DNA from: Eubacterium sp. 14-2
GTDB lineage: Bacteria; Bacillota; Clostridia; Lachnospirales; Lachnospiraceae
Direction of reading: 5' to 3'
DNA length: 64,000 bases
Assembly (NCBI RefSeq): GCF_000403845.2
Contig: NZ_KE159568.1
Coordinates: 1,424,103-1,488,102 of the forward strand
The notes below the pieces were generated by a model. It was not told the origin of the DNA. It did no database searches and saw only the letters and a list, made by a program, of their open reading frames with translations. Positions within the stretch are counted from its first letter, which is position 1. Each line of letters begins with the position of its first letter. A program made the translations under genes and the position numbers. Positions 13,601 through 21,701 of this stretch are shown one piece after another.

Positions 13601-15544
13601 CCAAAACTGCAGGAAATGACCGGATGGACGTCTCTGGGATGGAGCTATTCGGATTCCGAATATAAGGGAACCACGGGAGAAGATACGGATATTAAAATAG
13701 CAGAACATATATCCCTTTATGGTGTTTATAAGAAAGACATTACCCTGACCTATGATGGAAACGGGAGCGCTGATGTACCGGAGCCGGAGATGAAATCCCG
13801 GTATGCCAATGTTCATGGAACCATCAGTTATCAGGATGCGGAATTTATCATTGAAGCTGAATCCACCCGTGCAGGCTGTCGTTTTGTGGGATGGAATACT
13901 CAGGCAGATGGAAAAGGAACAGGTTATGAAAAGGGAGACGTGGTCAGTCCGGAAGAGAATATGACGCTCTATGCCATCTGGGAAGAAGATCCTGAAGTAG
14001 TGGATTATCAGGTAGAATATTACTGCCAGAACCTTACAGGAGAAGATTATACCAGAATAGATAATGACACAAAACATCTGGCGGACAGAGTGGGAACAGA
14101 AGTGGAGGCCAGACAGAAAAAATATACCGGATATACACTGAATCTGAACCATCCTTCCGGAAAACCAAAGGGGAAAGTGGAGCAGGACGGAAGCCTTGTG
14201 CTGAAACTTTACTATGACAGAAATATCTATGAAGTGGAATTTAATCTGAACGGAGGATATGGAACCACACCTGATACACAGAAAGTACGTTACGGAGGGA
14301 AACTGGAACAGGTGGCGGACCCTGTTAAATCAGGATATAACTTCAAGGGCTGGTATATGTATGACAAGGGACTGGAGGTTGGACTGTGGGATTTCGAAAG
14401 TCCGGTGGAAAACAATACGGGGATGCTGAAAACCACTCTCTATGCAAAATGGGCAGACGAGACAGCTCCGGTTATGGGAGAAGCCTCTTTCAGTAAATCA
14501 CACAAAAATCTGATGGAATGGCTGATTCAGAAAAAAAGCCTTGTGATTACAGTTCCGGTAAGGGAAGAAGGAAGCGGCCTTGCCAGAGCAGAATATCTGC
14601 TGATAGCAGAAGATGGAACGGAAAAGGATGATACAGCGCAGATCACAGAGACCGGTGAACTTGCCGGACAGATGACCCCATACGGAAGTTCTGCTTCTGT
14701 TATCCGGGCGGTACAGGGAGAGGCGGAACGCGGCAGTTACGAAGCCAGAATTGTGATAGAAGAAGAATTCAAAGGAAAAGTATATCTGACCTGTACGGAT
14801 AATGCAGGAAACATATCATCACAGAAAATGCTGACAGCCGAAGACGGAGGCGTTATACTGGAAGATAATGCTCCGAAAATCAGTTTTTCCGGTACGAAGG
14901 AAACTACGGGAGGAAAACCTCTGGAAGTAAAAGTAGAAGTAAAAGACAGCGAAGACGGTACGGTTGCAGGAGGAATTTCCAGTGTCAGCTATCAGGCAGA
15001 CAAAGGGAAAAAAATCACCCTGCCGGAAGAGGAATTTTCAGAAGAACTGGTGGAATCCTGTGAGTTTACCGTAAAGATTTCCGGAGAAGGGAAACATACC
15101 CTTCGGGTGGAAGCGGAGGATCATGCGGGAAATAAGAGCAGGGCAGAGATTTCCCTTAAAATAAACGGGGAAAAGAATATCCCTGCAGAGGTGCCAGGCA
15201 GCTCCGGAACAGGAGGTACAGGAAAACCGGGAAATCCCCTGGGAGGAGAACCGAAAACAGGGGACAGCACACAGATACAGATCTGTGCCACCCTTGCCAT
15301 GATAGCAGGATTCGGTTATCTGCTGCTGTACTTTGAGGGAGAGAACGGAATCACAGAGCAGGAGAAAGAAGAGATTGTTTACCGGCTTGTGGAATGGGCA
15401 AAACAGGGAGGAAAAATACGAAGGCTCCTGGGAGTGGCAGTAATCTTCCTGTTCCTGGCATATTACCACAGTATCGGAAAGAGTGTAACGGTAGAATGGA
15501 GAGAAGTATGCGTGGAAAAAGCAGGAAGAAATTCCGGTTTCTGA
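10661..15544 (+). CDS. Giant secreted PMP-like beta-helix / Listeria-Bacteroides-repeat surface protein, copy 2
   Basis: About 1627 aa, paralogue of the preceding surface protein with the same signal-peptide region (LLSCLLSVCLLLVSLP). Residues about 210-630 form a beta-helix region of repeats of the type FSxNTAxxGGCIY, resembling chlamydial polymorphic-membrane-protein repeats (FxxN and GGA/CI) but with Cys instead of Ala in seven GGCIY motifs. Then InlB-B/Flg_new repeats (YNSNGAQGTPV, YDGNGSADVPEPE), the MucBP-like and Ig-like parts shared with copy 1, the EPKTGD motif and the two-helix tail. GGAG lies 11 nt before the ATG at 10661; a two-codon ATG-AGA-TGA at 10656 overlaps this start. The 3' end overlaps the sortase start by 37 nt. 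Probably anchored by that sortase. Confidence 0.87.
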   Translation: MKKTKENFQEKPLKPKRHPIRQKLLSCLLSVCLLLVSLPVEFYGSEVQAEEMVQEIMSFSELPEEVQNQTADKGTAQESLSLPDTLWAVCVFTESEPVMLEHITWQSAPAYDKDTEGTYVFTPVLPESFVLAEGAVLPEINVTVAGTSDMLPEKETVQTLEEPEEILMEGSKSDRDFAEDMDLQTDRIPKNRIAAIAEGEDAGEEGEEPACGVITQDTVWKEGNLEGGTVTLENNATLTIRGRIIINGDVTIEGTGTIIRGTENAGFEVPTSSGHKLAVNGGIILDGNEISAKIPFICMYGGNLELTGCTLQDMKYSGSNGLSNVAIVANGQGTFTDTTVKNCVLLSSNGKGGAIYNMGTLTLVGGSYENNSSPQDGGCIYNGGHLTINEGMFSRNTTEENGGFICSYGRYNKLIITGGTFSENTAKTGGCIYVPGNPDWPSVDIYGGAFSKNRAQQGGCIYAKQSININGGTFSENTAENGGCIYSAGSLRMGNEKSVRADFSKNTATQRGGCIYGDLTIEGGDSSNITFSENTAEKGGCIYSPDSTTLEAGTFSGNTAQQGGCIYSEKYLQIYGAVFHNNDSEEAGGAIYSYIDTDGRFDLYGNNTEFQGIDDSPVSCVDSIYLDYTDSMIHSPEKWTNPVKIFVNAERQDKVVQGEGRWKITEEDLENIHVYDRNTKKKCDTAVDKASNYVYITLINPGTYNIFYNSNGAQGTPVTDSTDYKTGEKITVKEPTGLSIAGQTFKEWNTQEDGKGTAYAPGDEITVGEENITLYAIFEEESKDTFTARFYSGKAGKYTDQEAPDGTLEAPEPEALGDGWTMLGWNRKQDDFEKNSIAPGDTITLTDTLTEFYGVYQKEVTLTCETDGEEKVPGPEQKTCYASVHNEIKVKGAVFTVKAGPVRKGYKFLGWNTQEDGKGAFYQEKESLTTDKNVTLYVCYEKEDSGTKTLIADFYSGSGGGKESRTVEVNGSGQEGTIHTPKLQEMTGWTSLGWSYSDSEYKGTTGEDTDIKIAEHISLYGVYKKDITLTYDGNGSADVPEPEMKSRYANVHGTISYQDAEFIIEAESTRAGCRFVGWNTQADGKGTGYEKGDVVSPEENMTLYAIWEEDPEVVDYQVEYYCQNLTGEDYTRIDNDTKHLADRVGTEVEARQKKYTGYTLNLNHPSGKPKGKVEQDGSLVLKLYYDRNIYEVEFNLNGGYGTTPDTQKVRYGGKLEQVADPVKSGYNFKGWYMYDKGLEVGLWDFESPVENNTGMLKTTLYAKWADETAPVMGEASFSKSHKNLMEWLIQKKSLVITVPVREEGSGLARAEYLLIAEDGTEKDDTAQITETGELAGQMTPYGSSASVIRAVQGEAERGSYEARIVIEEEFKGKVYLTCTDNAGNISSQKMLTAEDGGVILEDNAPKISFSGTKETTGGKPLEVKVEVKDSEDGTVAGGISSVSYQADKGKKITLPEEEFSEELVESCEFTVKISGEGKHTLRVEAEDHAGNKSRAEISLKINGEKNIPAEVPGSSGTGGTGKPGNPLGGEPKTGDSTQIQICATLAMIAGFGYLLLYFEGENGITEQEKEEIVYRLVEWAKQGGKIRRLLGVAVIFLFLAYYHSIGKSVTVEWREVCVEKAGRNSGF
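14003..15507 (+). repeat. Long direct repeat, copy 2 (C-terminal coding part of surface protein 2)
   Basis: Partner of 8963-10467. Identity ends at 15507, just where the sortase ATG (15508) begins, so copy 1 has its own short ending (YMKES) while in copy 2 the tail runs on into the sortase gene. Confidence 0.97.
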
Positions 15545-16281
15545 GAATGCTGCTTCTTCTGATTATGATAGTATGCCTGATCCCGGTGGGACAGGCATAC
15601 TATCTGTCTTTCAGCCATGAAAAAAAGCAGGAAGAGTTAAGAAATTTACTGGAAACTGGCAAACAGAAAGAATCAGAAGAACAGCAGAATGTTTCAGGAA
15701 AAATACAGAGCAGATTTACAGAACTTTACAGCAGGAATCAGGATCTGGCCGGATGGCTTGCCATAGAAGGGACAGATATTGACTATCCAGTTATGCAGTG
15801 TGAAGATGATGAATATTATCTCAATCACAATTTTCAGAAGGAAAAAGATAAATATGGCTGTCTGTATGTGAGAAGTATTGCGGACCTTAATACGCCGGGA
15901 ACAAATTTTATTATTTACGGTCATAATATGCGGGATGGTTCCATGTTTGGAAAACTGAATGAATATGAAAATGAAGATTTTTACCGGAAACATGAAAGAA
16001 TTTCCTTTGATACTCTGTATGAAGGAAACACTTACGAAATTCTTTCCGTATTTTCCACCCGGATTCAGGAAGAAAGTGAATTTAAGTATTATGAATTTTA
16101 TCAGGCAGAAACAGAACAGGAATTTCTGGATTTCTATGAAAATATAAAGAAACGCTCGCTCTATGATACGAAAGTAACAGCGGAATTCGGCGATACTTTT
16201 CTTACACTGTCCACCTGTTTTGGTTCTGAAGAAGATGAAAGATTTGTGGTGGTTGCTAAAAAAATTGTTAAAATCAGATAA
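15508..16281 (+). CDS. Class B sortase
   Basis: 257 aa membrane-anchored transpeptidase that cleaves a sorting motif and joins surface proteins to the cell wall. N-terminal membrane segment LLLLIMIVCLIPVGQAYYL; class B core with IIYGHNM (catalytic His), TLSTCFG (catalytic Cys, the class B signature) and EDERFVVVAKKI (Arg). The ATG at 15508 is preferred: GGAGAGA lies about 5 nt upstream and the membrane segment follows directly; further upstream in-frame ATGs would add sequence that belongs to the neighbouring gene in another frame. It overlaps the end of surface protein 2 by 37 nt, so the two are translationally linked. The natural substrates are presumably the two adjacent EPKTG proteins (inference; class B enzymes of clostridia accept PxTG-type motifs). 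Confidence 0.93.
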   Translation: MRGKSRKKFRFLRMLLLLIMIVCLIPVGQAYYLSFSHEKKQEELRNLLETGKQKESEEQQNVSGKIQSRFTELYSRNQDLAGWLAIEGTDIDYPVMQCEDDEYYLNHNFQKEKDKYGCLYVRSIADLNTPGTNFIIYGHNMRDGSMFGKLNEYENEDFYRKHERISFDTLYEGNTYEILSVFSTRIQEESEFKYYEFYQAETEQEFLDFYENIKKRSLYDTKVTAEFGDTFLTLSTCFGSEEDERFVVVAKKIVKIR

Positions 16282-16300
16282 AACTGTGATAATTTTGCAT

Positions 16301-16328
16301 TTGTTTGTGGTTAATTTTATGGTATAAT
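16301..16328 (+). promoter_or_regulatory. Probable sigma-A promoter of chemoreceptor 1
   Basis: Perfect TATAAT at 16323-16328, weak -35 TTGTTT at 16301-16306 (16-nt spacing), 31 nt before the start codon. Confidence 0.55.
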
Positions 16329-16359
16329 AGGAAAAGAAAAAGTAAGGAAGGTGCAGAAG

Positions 16360-18381
16360 ATGGAGGAAAAAAACAGAAACGGTGAAAGAGTAAAAGCTCT
16401 CAGAGGAGTAAAAGGAAAACTGCTGCTTGCAATTATTCCATGTGTGACCCTTGCAATTATTTTAATTATCATATTTTCTTACACCTTTTCCAAAAAAATA
16501 ATTACCAGCAGAGCCAAAGAACAGATTACAGCGGAATCCAGAACAGAGACAGGGGAAATAGAGACCTGGTCTGCTGAGATTCTTTCCACGCTGAAAATGA
16601 TTCAGCATGATCTGAATACCATGAATATGGATGAAGAAACGAAAAAATCCTACCTTCAGTCTCTTGTGGGAATGAATGAGAATTTTCCCACGGGTGTTTA
16701 TATCGGTGATGACCAGGGAAATTACCTGGATATGTCAGGCTGGGAACCGGGGGATGATTTTGTGGTAACAGAGAGAGACTGGTATCAGGAAGGACTGAAT
16801 CACGAAGAATTTACATATGGAAAGCCGTACCCTGACGCAGAAAGCGGAGAATATATTGTCAGTGCCACCACAATGTTAGAAGAAGCAGAAGGAGTGAAAA
16901 CAGTTGCGGCGGCAGATGTATTCCTGAACAGTGTTTCCGAGAAAATTTCAGAAATTAAAGTAATGGGGAAAGGTTCTTCTTTTCTGGTGGAAAAAAACAC
17001 AAAAGAAATTCTGGCCCATCAGAATAAAGATCTGATTGGAAGTATTATCACAGAGCAGGACAATGCTTTTCTGAAAAAGGTTGCGGAAAAGATAGACAAC
17101 AATCATCCCGATGCAGAACTGATTAAAGTGGAGAAGGATAATTATTTCGTGGTAACAGAGCCTGTGGACGGAACGGACTGGGTATTGATTTCTGCCATCA
17201 GAGAAAAAGATATTTTAGGGGATTTATACAGCCTTCAGGAGAGAATGATTTTCATTCTTGTTCTGGCAGTTCTGGTTATTACTCTGGTTGTAATTCGTAT
17301 TGTCCATGTGATAATTCTGCCTATCCGAAACCTGACTGAAAATATCGGTAAAATTACAGACGGAGATTTTACTGTGGAAATTGAATCGAGAGGGCAGGAT
17401 GAAATTTCAAAAATGGGAAATGGAATGCAGAATTTCATTGAAGCCATGCGTAAAACCATCGGAGAAATTTTCAGTATTTCCAGTCAGTTAAATGAACAGG
17501 CGGAAATGAGCAGCGCAGCTTCCGAGACTCTTTACGATTCAGCCGCCACACAGTCTGATTCTATGCAGGAATTGAAAAATACCGTGGAAGAACTGGCAAA
17601 ATCAGTAACAGAAGTGGCAGAAAATGCGACTTCTCTGGCAGTGGTAGTATCAAAAACCGGAGAAAACGGCGCAAATGCCAGAACTAAGATGGAAGAAACC
17701 GTCCGTATATCGAAAAAGGGAAGAGACGATATGGGACAGGTAAAACGTGCAATGGAAGTGATTCAGGATTCTGTGAGACAGCTGGAAGAATCCGTAGGAA
17801 AAGTAGGCGGTTCCACAGAAGAAATCCGAAAATTTGTGGATATTATCGGAGATATTGCCTCTCAGACAAATCTTCTGTCTTTGAATGCTGCAATTGAAGC
17901 GGCCAGAGCGGGAGAAGCAGGAAAGGGATTTGCTGTAGTGGCAGAAGAAATCCGTAATCTTGCAGAAACCAGCGCGGAGTCTGTCAGCCAGATTTCAAAT
18001 ATTACTTCTGAAATCAACAATCTGGTGGAAGATGCTGTGGAAAAAACAAAAATCAGTACGGGAAATATCAATGAGAGCAGTGATCTGATTATGAATGCTT
18101 CAGGAACTTTCCAGAAAATTTATGAAACAGTGGGAACTGCCAATGAGATGGTTCAGCAGATTATTGAAAATGTGGAAACAGTAGATGAAGTGGCAGCTTC
18201 TGTGGCTGCGATTACAGAACAGCAGTCTGCCTGTGCAGAAGAAATTCTTGCGACTTCAGAAAACCTTGCCCTTGAAGCTGTCAGTGTAACGGACAACAGC
18301 GGAAGTGTGGCTCAGTCTGCCCAGAGTGTGGCGGTAAATGCAGAAAAACTGGCCGGTGAAATGAAACGGTTTAAAGTCTGA
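16360..18381 (+). CDS. Methyl-accepting chemotaxis protein with extracellular Cache-type sensor
   Basis: 673 aa. ATG at 16360 chosen (AAGGAAGG 8 nt upstream). First membrane helix about residues 20-42 ([20 protein letters not shown]), extracellular dCache-like domain (about 43-290; [20 protein letters not shown] motif as in ligand-binding Cache domains), second helix about 292-315, HAMP about 316-370, then the coiled-coil cytoplasmic domain with the invariant hairpin tip [20 protein letters not shown]. Such WY(Q/x)..(G) Cache receptors often bind amino acids; the ligand here is unknown. It stands as a single gene with its own promoter and terminator. Confidence 0.95.
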   Translation: MEEKNRNGERVKALRGVKGKLLLAIIPCVTLAIILIIIFSYTFSKKIITSRAKEQITAESRTETGEIETWSAEILSTLKMIQHDLNTMNMDEETKKSYLQSLVGMNENFPTGVYIGDDQGNYLDMSGWEPGDDFVVTERDWYQEGLNHEEFTYGKPYPDAESGEYIVSATTMLEEAEGVKTVAAADVFLNSVSEKISEIKVMGKGSSFLVEKNTKEILAHQNKDLIGSIITEQDNAFLKKVAEKIDNNHPDAELIKVEKDNYFVVTEPVDGTDWVLISAIREKDILGDLYSLQERMIFILVLAVLVITLVVIRIVHVIILPIRNLTENIGKITDGDFTVEIESRGQDEISKMGNGMQNFIEAMRKTIGEIFSISSQLNEQAEMSSAASETLYDSAATQSDSMQELKNTVEELAKSVTEVAENATSLAVVVSKTGENGANARTKMEETVRISKKGRDDMGQVKRAMEVIQDSVRQLEESVGKVGGSTEEIRKFVDIIGDIASQTNLLSLNAAIEAARAGEAGKGFAVVAEEIRNLAETSAESVSQISNITSEINNLVEDAVEKTKISTGNINESSDLIMNASGTFQKIYETVGTANEMVQQIIENVETVDEVAASVAAITEQQSACAEEILATSENLALEAVSVTDNSGSVAQSAQSVAVNAEKLAGEMKRFKV

Positions 18382-18397
18382 TATCTGGAATGCAGTC

Positions 18398-18462
18398 CAC
18401 AGCAGAGTACCTGTTCAAACACAGTAACGTGTTGATAAAGTAACTCTGCTGTGATTTTTTCT
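18398..18462 (+). terminator. Terminator-like hairpin after chemoreceptor 1
   Basis: Perfect 11-bp stem CACAGCAGAGT/ACTCTGCTGTG enclosing a 34-nt loop that itself has an AACAC/GTGTT stem, followed by ATTTTTTCT. Confidence 0.75.
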
Positions 18463-18533
18463 CTTATAGAAAAGACCTTGTCACGCTAATGCGTGAAAGT
18501 ATCTTTCCTATAAGAGAAAAATAATATGCGCGG
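18456..18533. repeat. Nested palindromic intergenic repeat, copy A
   Basis: Outer arms of 20 bp (18456-18475 and 18502-18521, one mismatch) with core CTCTTATAG(A/G)AAAGA, enclosing an inner hairpin CACGC-TAAT-GCGTG, then the shared tail AATAATATGCGC. Closely similar to copies at 39790, 39917 and 61283. No coding capacity. Confidence 0.85.
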
Positions 18534-18534
18534 A

Positions 18535-18562
18535 GAATCCTGCTTTGCAGGATTCTTTGTTC
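18535..18562 (+). terminator. Small terminator-like hairpin
   Basis: 9-bp stem GAATCCTGC/GCAGGATTC with a 3-nt loop, then TTTGTTC. The same AATCCTGC palindrome serves as the fumarase terminator at 61262. It lies between the convergent chemoreceptor and ATPase genes. Confidence 0.6.
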
Positions 18563-18569
18563 TAAAATA

Positions 18570-20270
18570 CTATATTTTCAGTGAACGATAACGGTTCAGA
18601 CAGGCAAAAATTTCCTGTTTTCGTACCATGGCCAGCCCGCCGGGAACATAATTTCCTTTACAGACAGCGGCAAGGCCTTTTTTATCCAGAAGTCTTAAGA
18701 GTTCTTCCACTGTCTCAGAAAGGCTTTTCTTTCCGTCAAACAGATGGAGTTGTCCGTATGTTGTCAGATGTCCCAGCGTAACAAGCTGTTCTGTGTCTGT
18801 AAGCTGTTCCACATATCTTAAATCAATGGTATCCCGATTGATAAGAATGGAGTCTTTGCCCTGCGTTTTCATTTTAATTCTGTCATTTTTACGAAAACTC
18901 TGGTCTGTTTTTACCACTCTGTCAAAAGAGGGCTTCTGACTGGCAGGTGCCTTTTCACTGGGAATGGGAAATGCTTCTGCTTCTTTTCTGGCCGATTCCG
19001 TAATGTCTTTCGGGAGATAGTGGTTCATCTGGATGATACAGTCAGCTTTGTGAAAATAGGAACCGGAACTGCCGGCAACCAGTACAGTGGAAATTCCGTA
19101 TTTTTCATAAAGTTCCTGTACCCGGTCAATAAAAGGGGTGATGGGTTCAGAATCCCGGTTTACTACCCTCTGCATGAGTTCGTCCCTTATCATAAAATTA
19201 GTGGCACTGGTGTCTTCGTCAATCAGCAGAGTCTGTGCTCCGGCTTCCATGGCTTCCACCACATTTGCTGCCTGAGAGGTACTTCCGCTGGCATTTTCAG
19301 TACAGAAGCGGACAGTGTCTTTTTTATTGGGAAGATTGTTGATAAACATGGAAATATCTGTGTGTTTGATACTTCTTCCGTCTTCCGCCCTGATTTTTAC
19401 AGCGGTATCATCTGTAATCACATATTCCCTTCCGTCTCCGGCAATGTGATTGTAAACGCCAAGTTCCAGTGCTTTCAGCAGTGTGGATTTGCCGTGGTAA
19501 CCGCCTCCTGCCACCAGGGTAATGCCCTGACGGATGCCCATACCTGTAACAGCTCCAAGATTGGGCAGTTCCAGTGTAACTTCCAGGGATTTGGGTGACT
19601 GGAAGGGAACGGCCTTCTTCATGGGACGGTCAGACACTCCGGATTCTCTGGGCAGAACAGAGCCGTTGGCCACAAAAGCGGTCAGTCCAAGACGGGAAAG
19701 CTGTGTCCGGATAAACTTCTGGTCTTCTGCCAGTTCCGCGTTTTTCTGAACTGATTTTTTATCGAGAGATTCATAGAACATTGATTTTTTCACACATCCT
19801 GGAAGAAATTCAAACAGGATTTTAATTAATTCCCGGCTGTTTATGGTTCTGCCGTTGGCAGGAAACCCGATTTCCATACGGATAATAACCCCTCCATCAG
19901 GCTGGATTTCACAGCCGGTCCGTTCCAGAATTTCCTGTCCGCAGCGGCTGACAGACATCAGTCCGCTTTTGCCGGATCCTTTTGCCTTAAAGGTAAAGGT
20001 TTCCACTTCTTTTGAAAATTTCCGAATCAGATAGTCCTGCAGAGCAATCCGTTTATGTTTTTCCTGAAATAAATCTGATGGAAATCCGGCATTTTTTCCG
20101 GAAACATGAATACTTACTCTGGAAGGGGCGGCAAAGGGGTCTCCCTGTACATGGTCTATGGACAGCACATAAGTTTCGAACTGATAGCTTCCTGCTGTAT
20201 CTTTATAAGCCGGATAACCTCTGTGATCAATGCGGTTTAACAGTTCTCTTAAATCATGATATGTTTTCAT
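18570..20270 (-). CDS. ABC-class ATPase domain protein (PF09818-like)
   Basis: About 566 aa soluble P-loop protein of the predicted ABC-class ATPase family: Walker A GGGYHGKSTLL, a following conserved block on ordered ligands (VITDDTAVKIRAEDGRS), Walker B-like TLLIDEDTSATNFMIRD and a downstream VAGSSGSYF switch-like segment. No membrane partner or transporter subunit is near, in line with the family being non-transport ATPases of unknown function. The ATG at 20270 (MKTYHDL) is preferred over a GTG at 20282 that abuts the AGGAAAG site. It is transcribed convergently with the upstream chemoreceptor. Confidence 0.87.
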   Translation of the reverse strand: MKTYHDLRELLNRIDHRGYPAYKDTAGSYQFETYVLSIDHVQGDPFAAPSRVSIHVSGKNAGFPSDLFQEKHKRIALQDYLIRKFSKEVETFTFKAKGSGKSGLMSVSRCGQEILERTGCEIQPDGGVIIRMEIGFPANGRTINSRELIKILFEFLPGCVKKSMFYESLDKKSVQKNAELAEDQKFIRTQLSRLGLTAFVANGSVLPRESGVSDRPMKKAVPFQSPKSLEVTLELPNLGAVTGMGIRQGITLVAGGGYHGKSTLLKALELGVYNHIAGDGREYVITDDTAVKIRAEDGRSIKHTDISMFINNLPNKKDTVRFCTENASGSTSQAANVVEAMEAGAQTLLIDEDTSATNFMIRDELMQRVVNRDSEPITPFIDRVQELYEKYGISTVLVAGSSGSYFHKADCIIQMNHYLPKDITESARKEAEAFPIPSEKAPASQKPSFDRVVKTDQSFRKNDRIKMKTQGKDSILINRDTIDLRYVEQLTDTEQLVTLGHLTTYGQLHLFDGKKSLSETVEELLRLLDKKGLAAVCKGNYVPGGLAMVRKQEIFACLNRYRSLKI

Positions 20271-20343
20271 ATGTTTTCTCACTTTCCTGTGTGGTAATTT
20301 ATTCTACCATCCTGTAAAAAATAATACAATACCAATTAAAGTG

Positions 20344-20372
20344 TTGATTTTGGAAAGATGATGGTACATAAT
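20344..20372 (+). promoter_or_regulatory. Probable sigma-A promoter of xpaC-like gene
   Basis: TTGATT at 20344-20349 and CATAAT at 20367-20372 with 17-nt spacing, 40 nt before the start codon and divergent from the minus-strand ATPase gene. Confidence 0.65.
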
Positions 20373-20412
20373 AAGATAGGTACATAAGTCAGATTTACTT
20401 TTGGAGGAATCT

Positions 20413-21630
20413 ATGGATAATGAATGGGAAAAATTTGGAAAAGATATTCGTAATATTGTAGAAGAAGCAGTAAATTCCCAGGATTTTCGTCAGTTGAACC
20501 GGACCATTACAAATACTGTAAACGAAGCGGTCAGCAGCATCCAGAATGGACTGAAGACAGCGGGAGAGGCAGTAAACCAGGCAGTTTCCCAGTCTTTTCC
20601 GGAAAAACGGCGCTGTAAAACCGGGGAAGAAAAGGATCAGAAAAATAAATCCGGGGAATCGGAGAAGATGGAAGTTTCTGCCAGACCGGAACTTTTTAAA
20701 AAGAATACATCCTTAAAAGCCGGAGGCCTGGTGCTGACAGTTTGCGGTTATACGGTCAGTATCGGAATCGGAACAGCTGTGATTATACTGATTCTCACTG
20801 GCATGTTTCTGGGAAATTTTAATATTGGAATTAAGATAGCGCTTTCTGTTCTGGTTCCGTTTCTTTTGGTAAGCGGAATTATGGCATGGAAAGGAACCAG
20901 TATTCTGTCTGCCTTAAAACGTTACAGGGAATATATAGCGGATTTGCATGGAAGAACTTACTGTAATATCAGAGAACTGGCGGATAAACGTGGAAAATCT
21001 CCTCATTTTATTCTGAAGGATATTAAGAAAATGATTGACAGGGGATGGTTTCGGCAGGGACATCTGGATCATGACAATGCCTGTCTGATTGTCAGCCATG
21101 ATACTTATCAGGAATATGAAAATATTCAGAAACAGCGGATTCAGCAGAAAGAGCTGGAGAGGCAGACGTGCCATGGAGAAAATGATTCTCTTCATCCGGA
21201 GGTACAGAAAGTGATTTCTGAGGGAAAAGAGTATATCCGGAAAATACAGGAATGCAACAGGAAAATTGCAGGAGTGGAAATATCCCGTAAAATTTCTCAT
21301 ATGGAAATGCTGATACAGAAGATTTTTGAACGGGTGAAAGAGGATCCTGGTTCACTGGAGGATATTCAGAAACTTATGGAATATTATCTGCCAACTACCG
21401 TGAAGCTGCTGGATGCTTATCAGCAGCTGGAGAATCAGCCGGTACAGGGAGAAAACATCAGGAATTCCAAAACAGAGATAGAACAGACGCTGGATACTTT
21501 AAACATTGCTTTTGAAAAATTGCTGGACAGCCTGTTTGAGGATGTGGCCTGGGATGTATCTTCTGATATTTCCGTACTGCATACCATGCTGGCTCAGGAA
21601 GGTCTGACAAAAGATGATTTCAAAAAGTAA
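20413..21630 (+). CDS. XpaC-like (5-bromo-4-chloroindolyl phosphate hydrolysis) membrane protein
   Basis: 405 aa; ATG at 20413 with GGAGG 5 nt upstream. N-terminal about 90 residues are hydrophilic and helical (repeated VNEAV/VNQAV), then two adjacent membrane helices about residues 105-160 (VIILILTGMFL; IALSVLVPFLLV), then a winged-helix-like segment (IRELADKRGKSPHFILKDIKKMI) and long coiled-coil helices. This layout and the pairing with a TelA homologue fit the XpaC family, whose name reflects an old phenotype and not a proven enzyme. The next gene, telA-like, follows after 71 nt and is probably co-transcribed. Confidence 0.8.
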   Translation: MDNEWEKFGKDIRNIVEEAVNSQDFRQLNRTITNTVNEAVSSIQNGLKTAGEAVNQAVSQSFPEKRRCKTGEEKDQKNKSGESEKMEVSARPELFKKNTSLKAGGLVLTVCGYTVSIGIGTAVIILILTGMFLGNFNIGIKIALSVLVPFLLVSGIMAWKGTSILSALKRYREYIADLHGRTYCNIRELADKRGKSPHFILKDIKKMIDRGWFRQGHLDHDNACLIVSHDTYQEYENIQKQRIQQKELERQTCHGENDSLHPEVQKVISEGKEYIRKIQECNRKIAGVEISRKISHMEMLIQKIFERVKEDPGSLEDIQKLMEYYLPTTVKLLDAYQQLENQPVQGENIRNSKTEIEQTLDTLNIAFEKLLDSLFEDVAWDVSSDISVLHTMLAQEGLTKDDFKK

Positions 21631-21701
21631 AATCTGGAATTAATTTTATTAAAAACAGTGAAACAGACGGATATCAGGAAAAACAGAAACGGAGGATAAT
21701 C

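Noticed and set aside
13466..14152. Minus-strand open frame of about 230 codons opposite surface protein 2
   Set aside because: Shadow of repeat-rich coding sequence; a similar frame appears opposite copy 1 because the DNA is duplicated.
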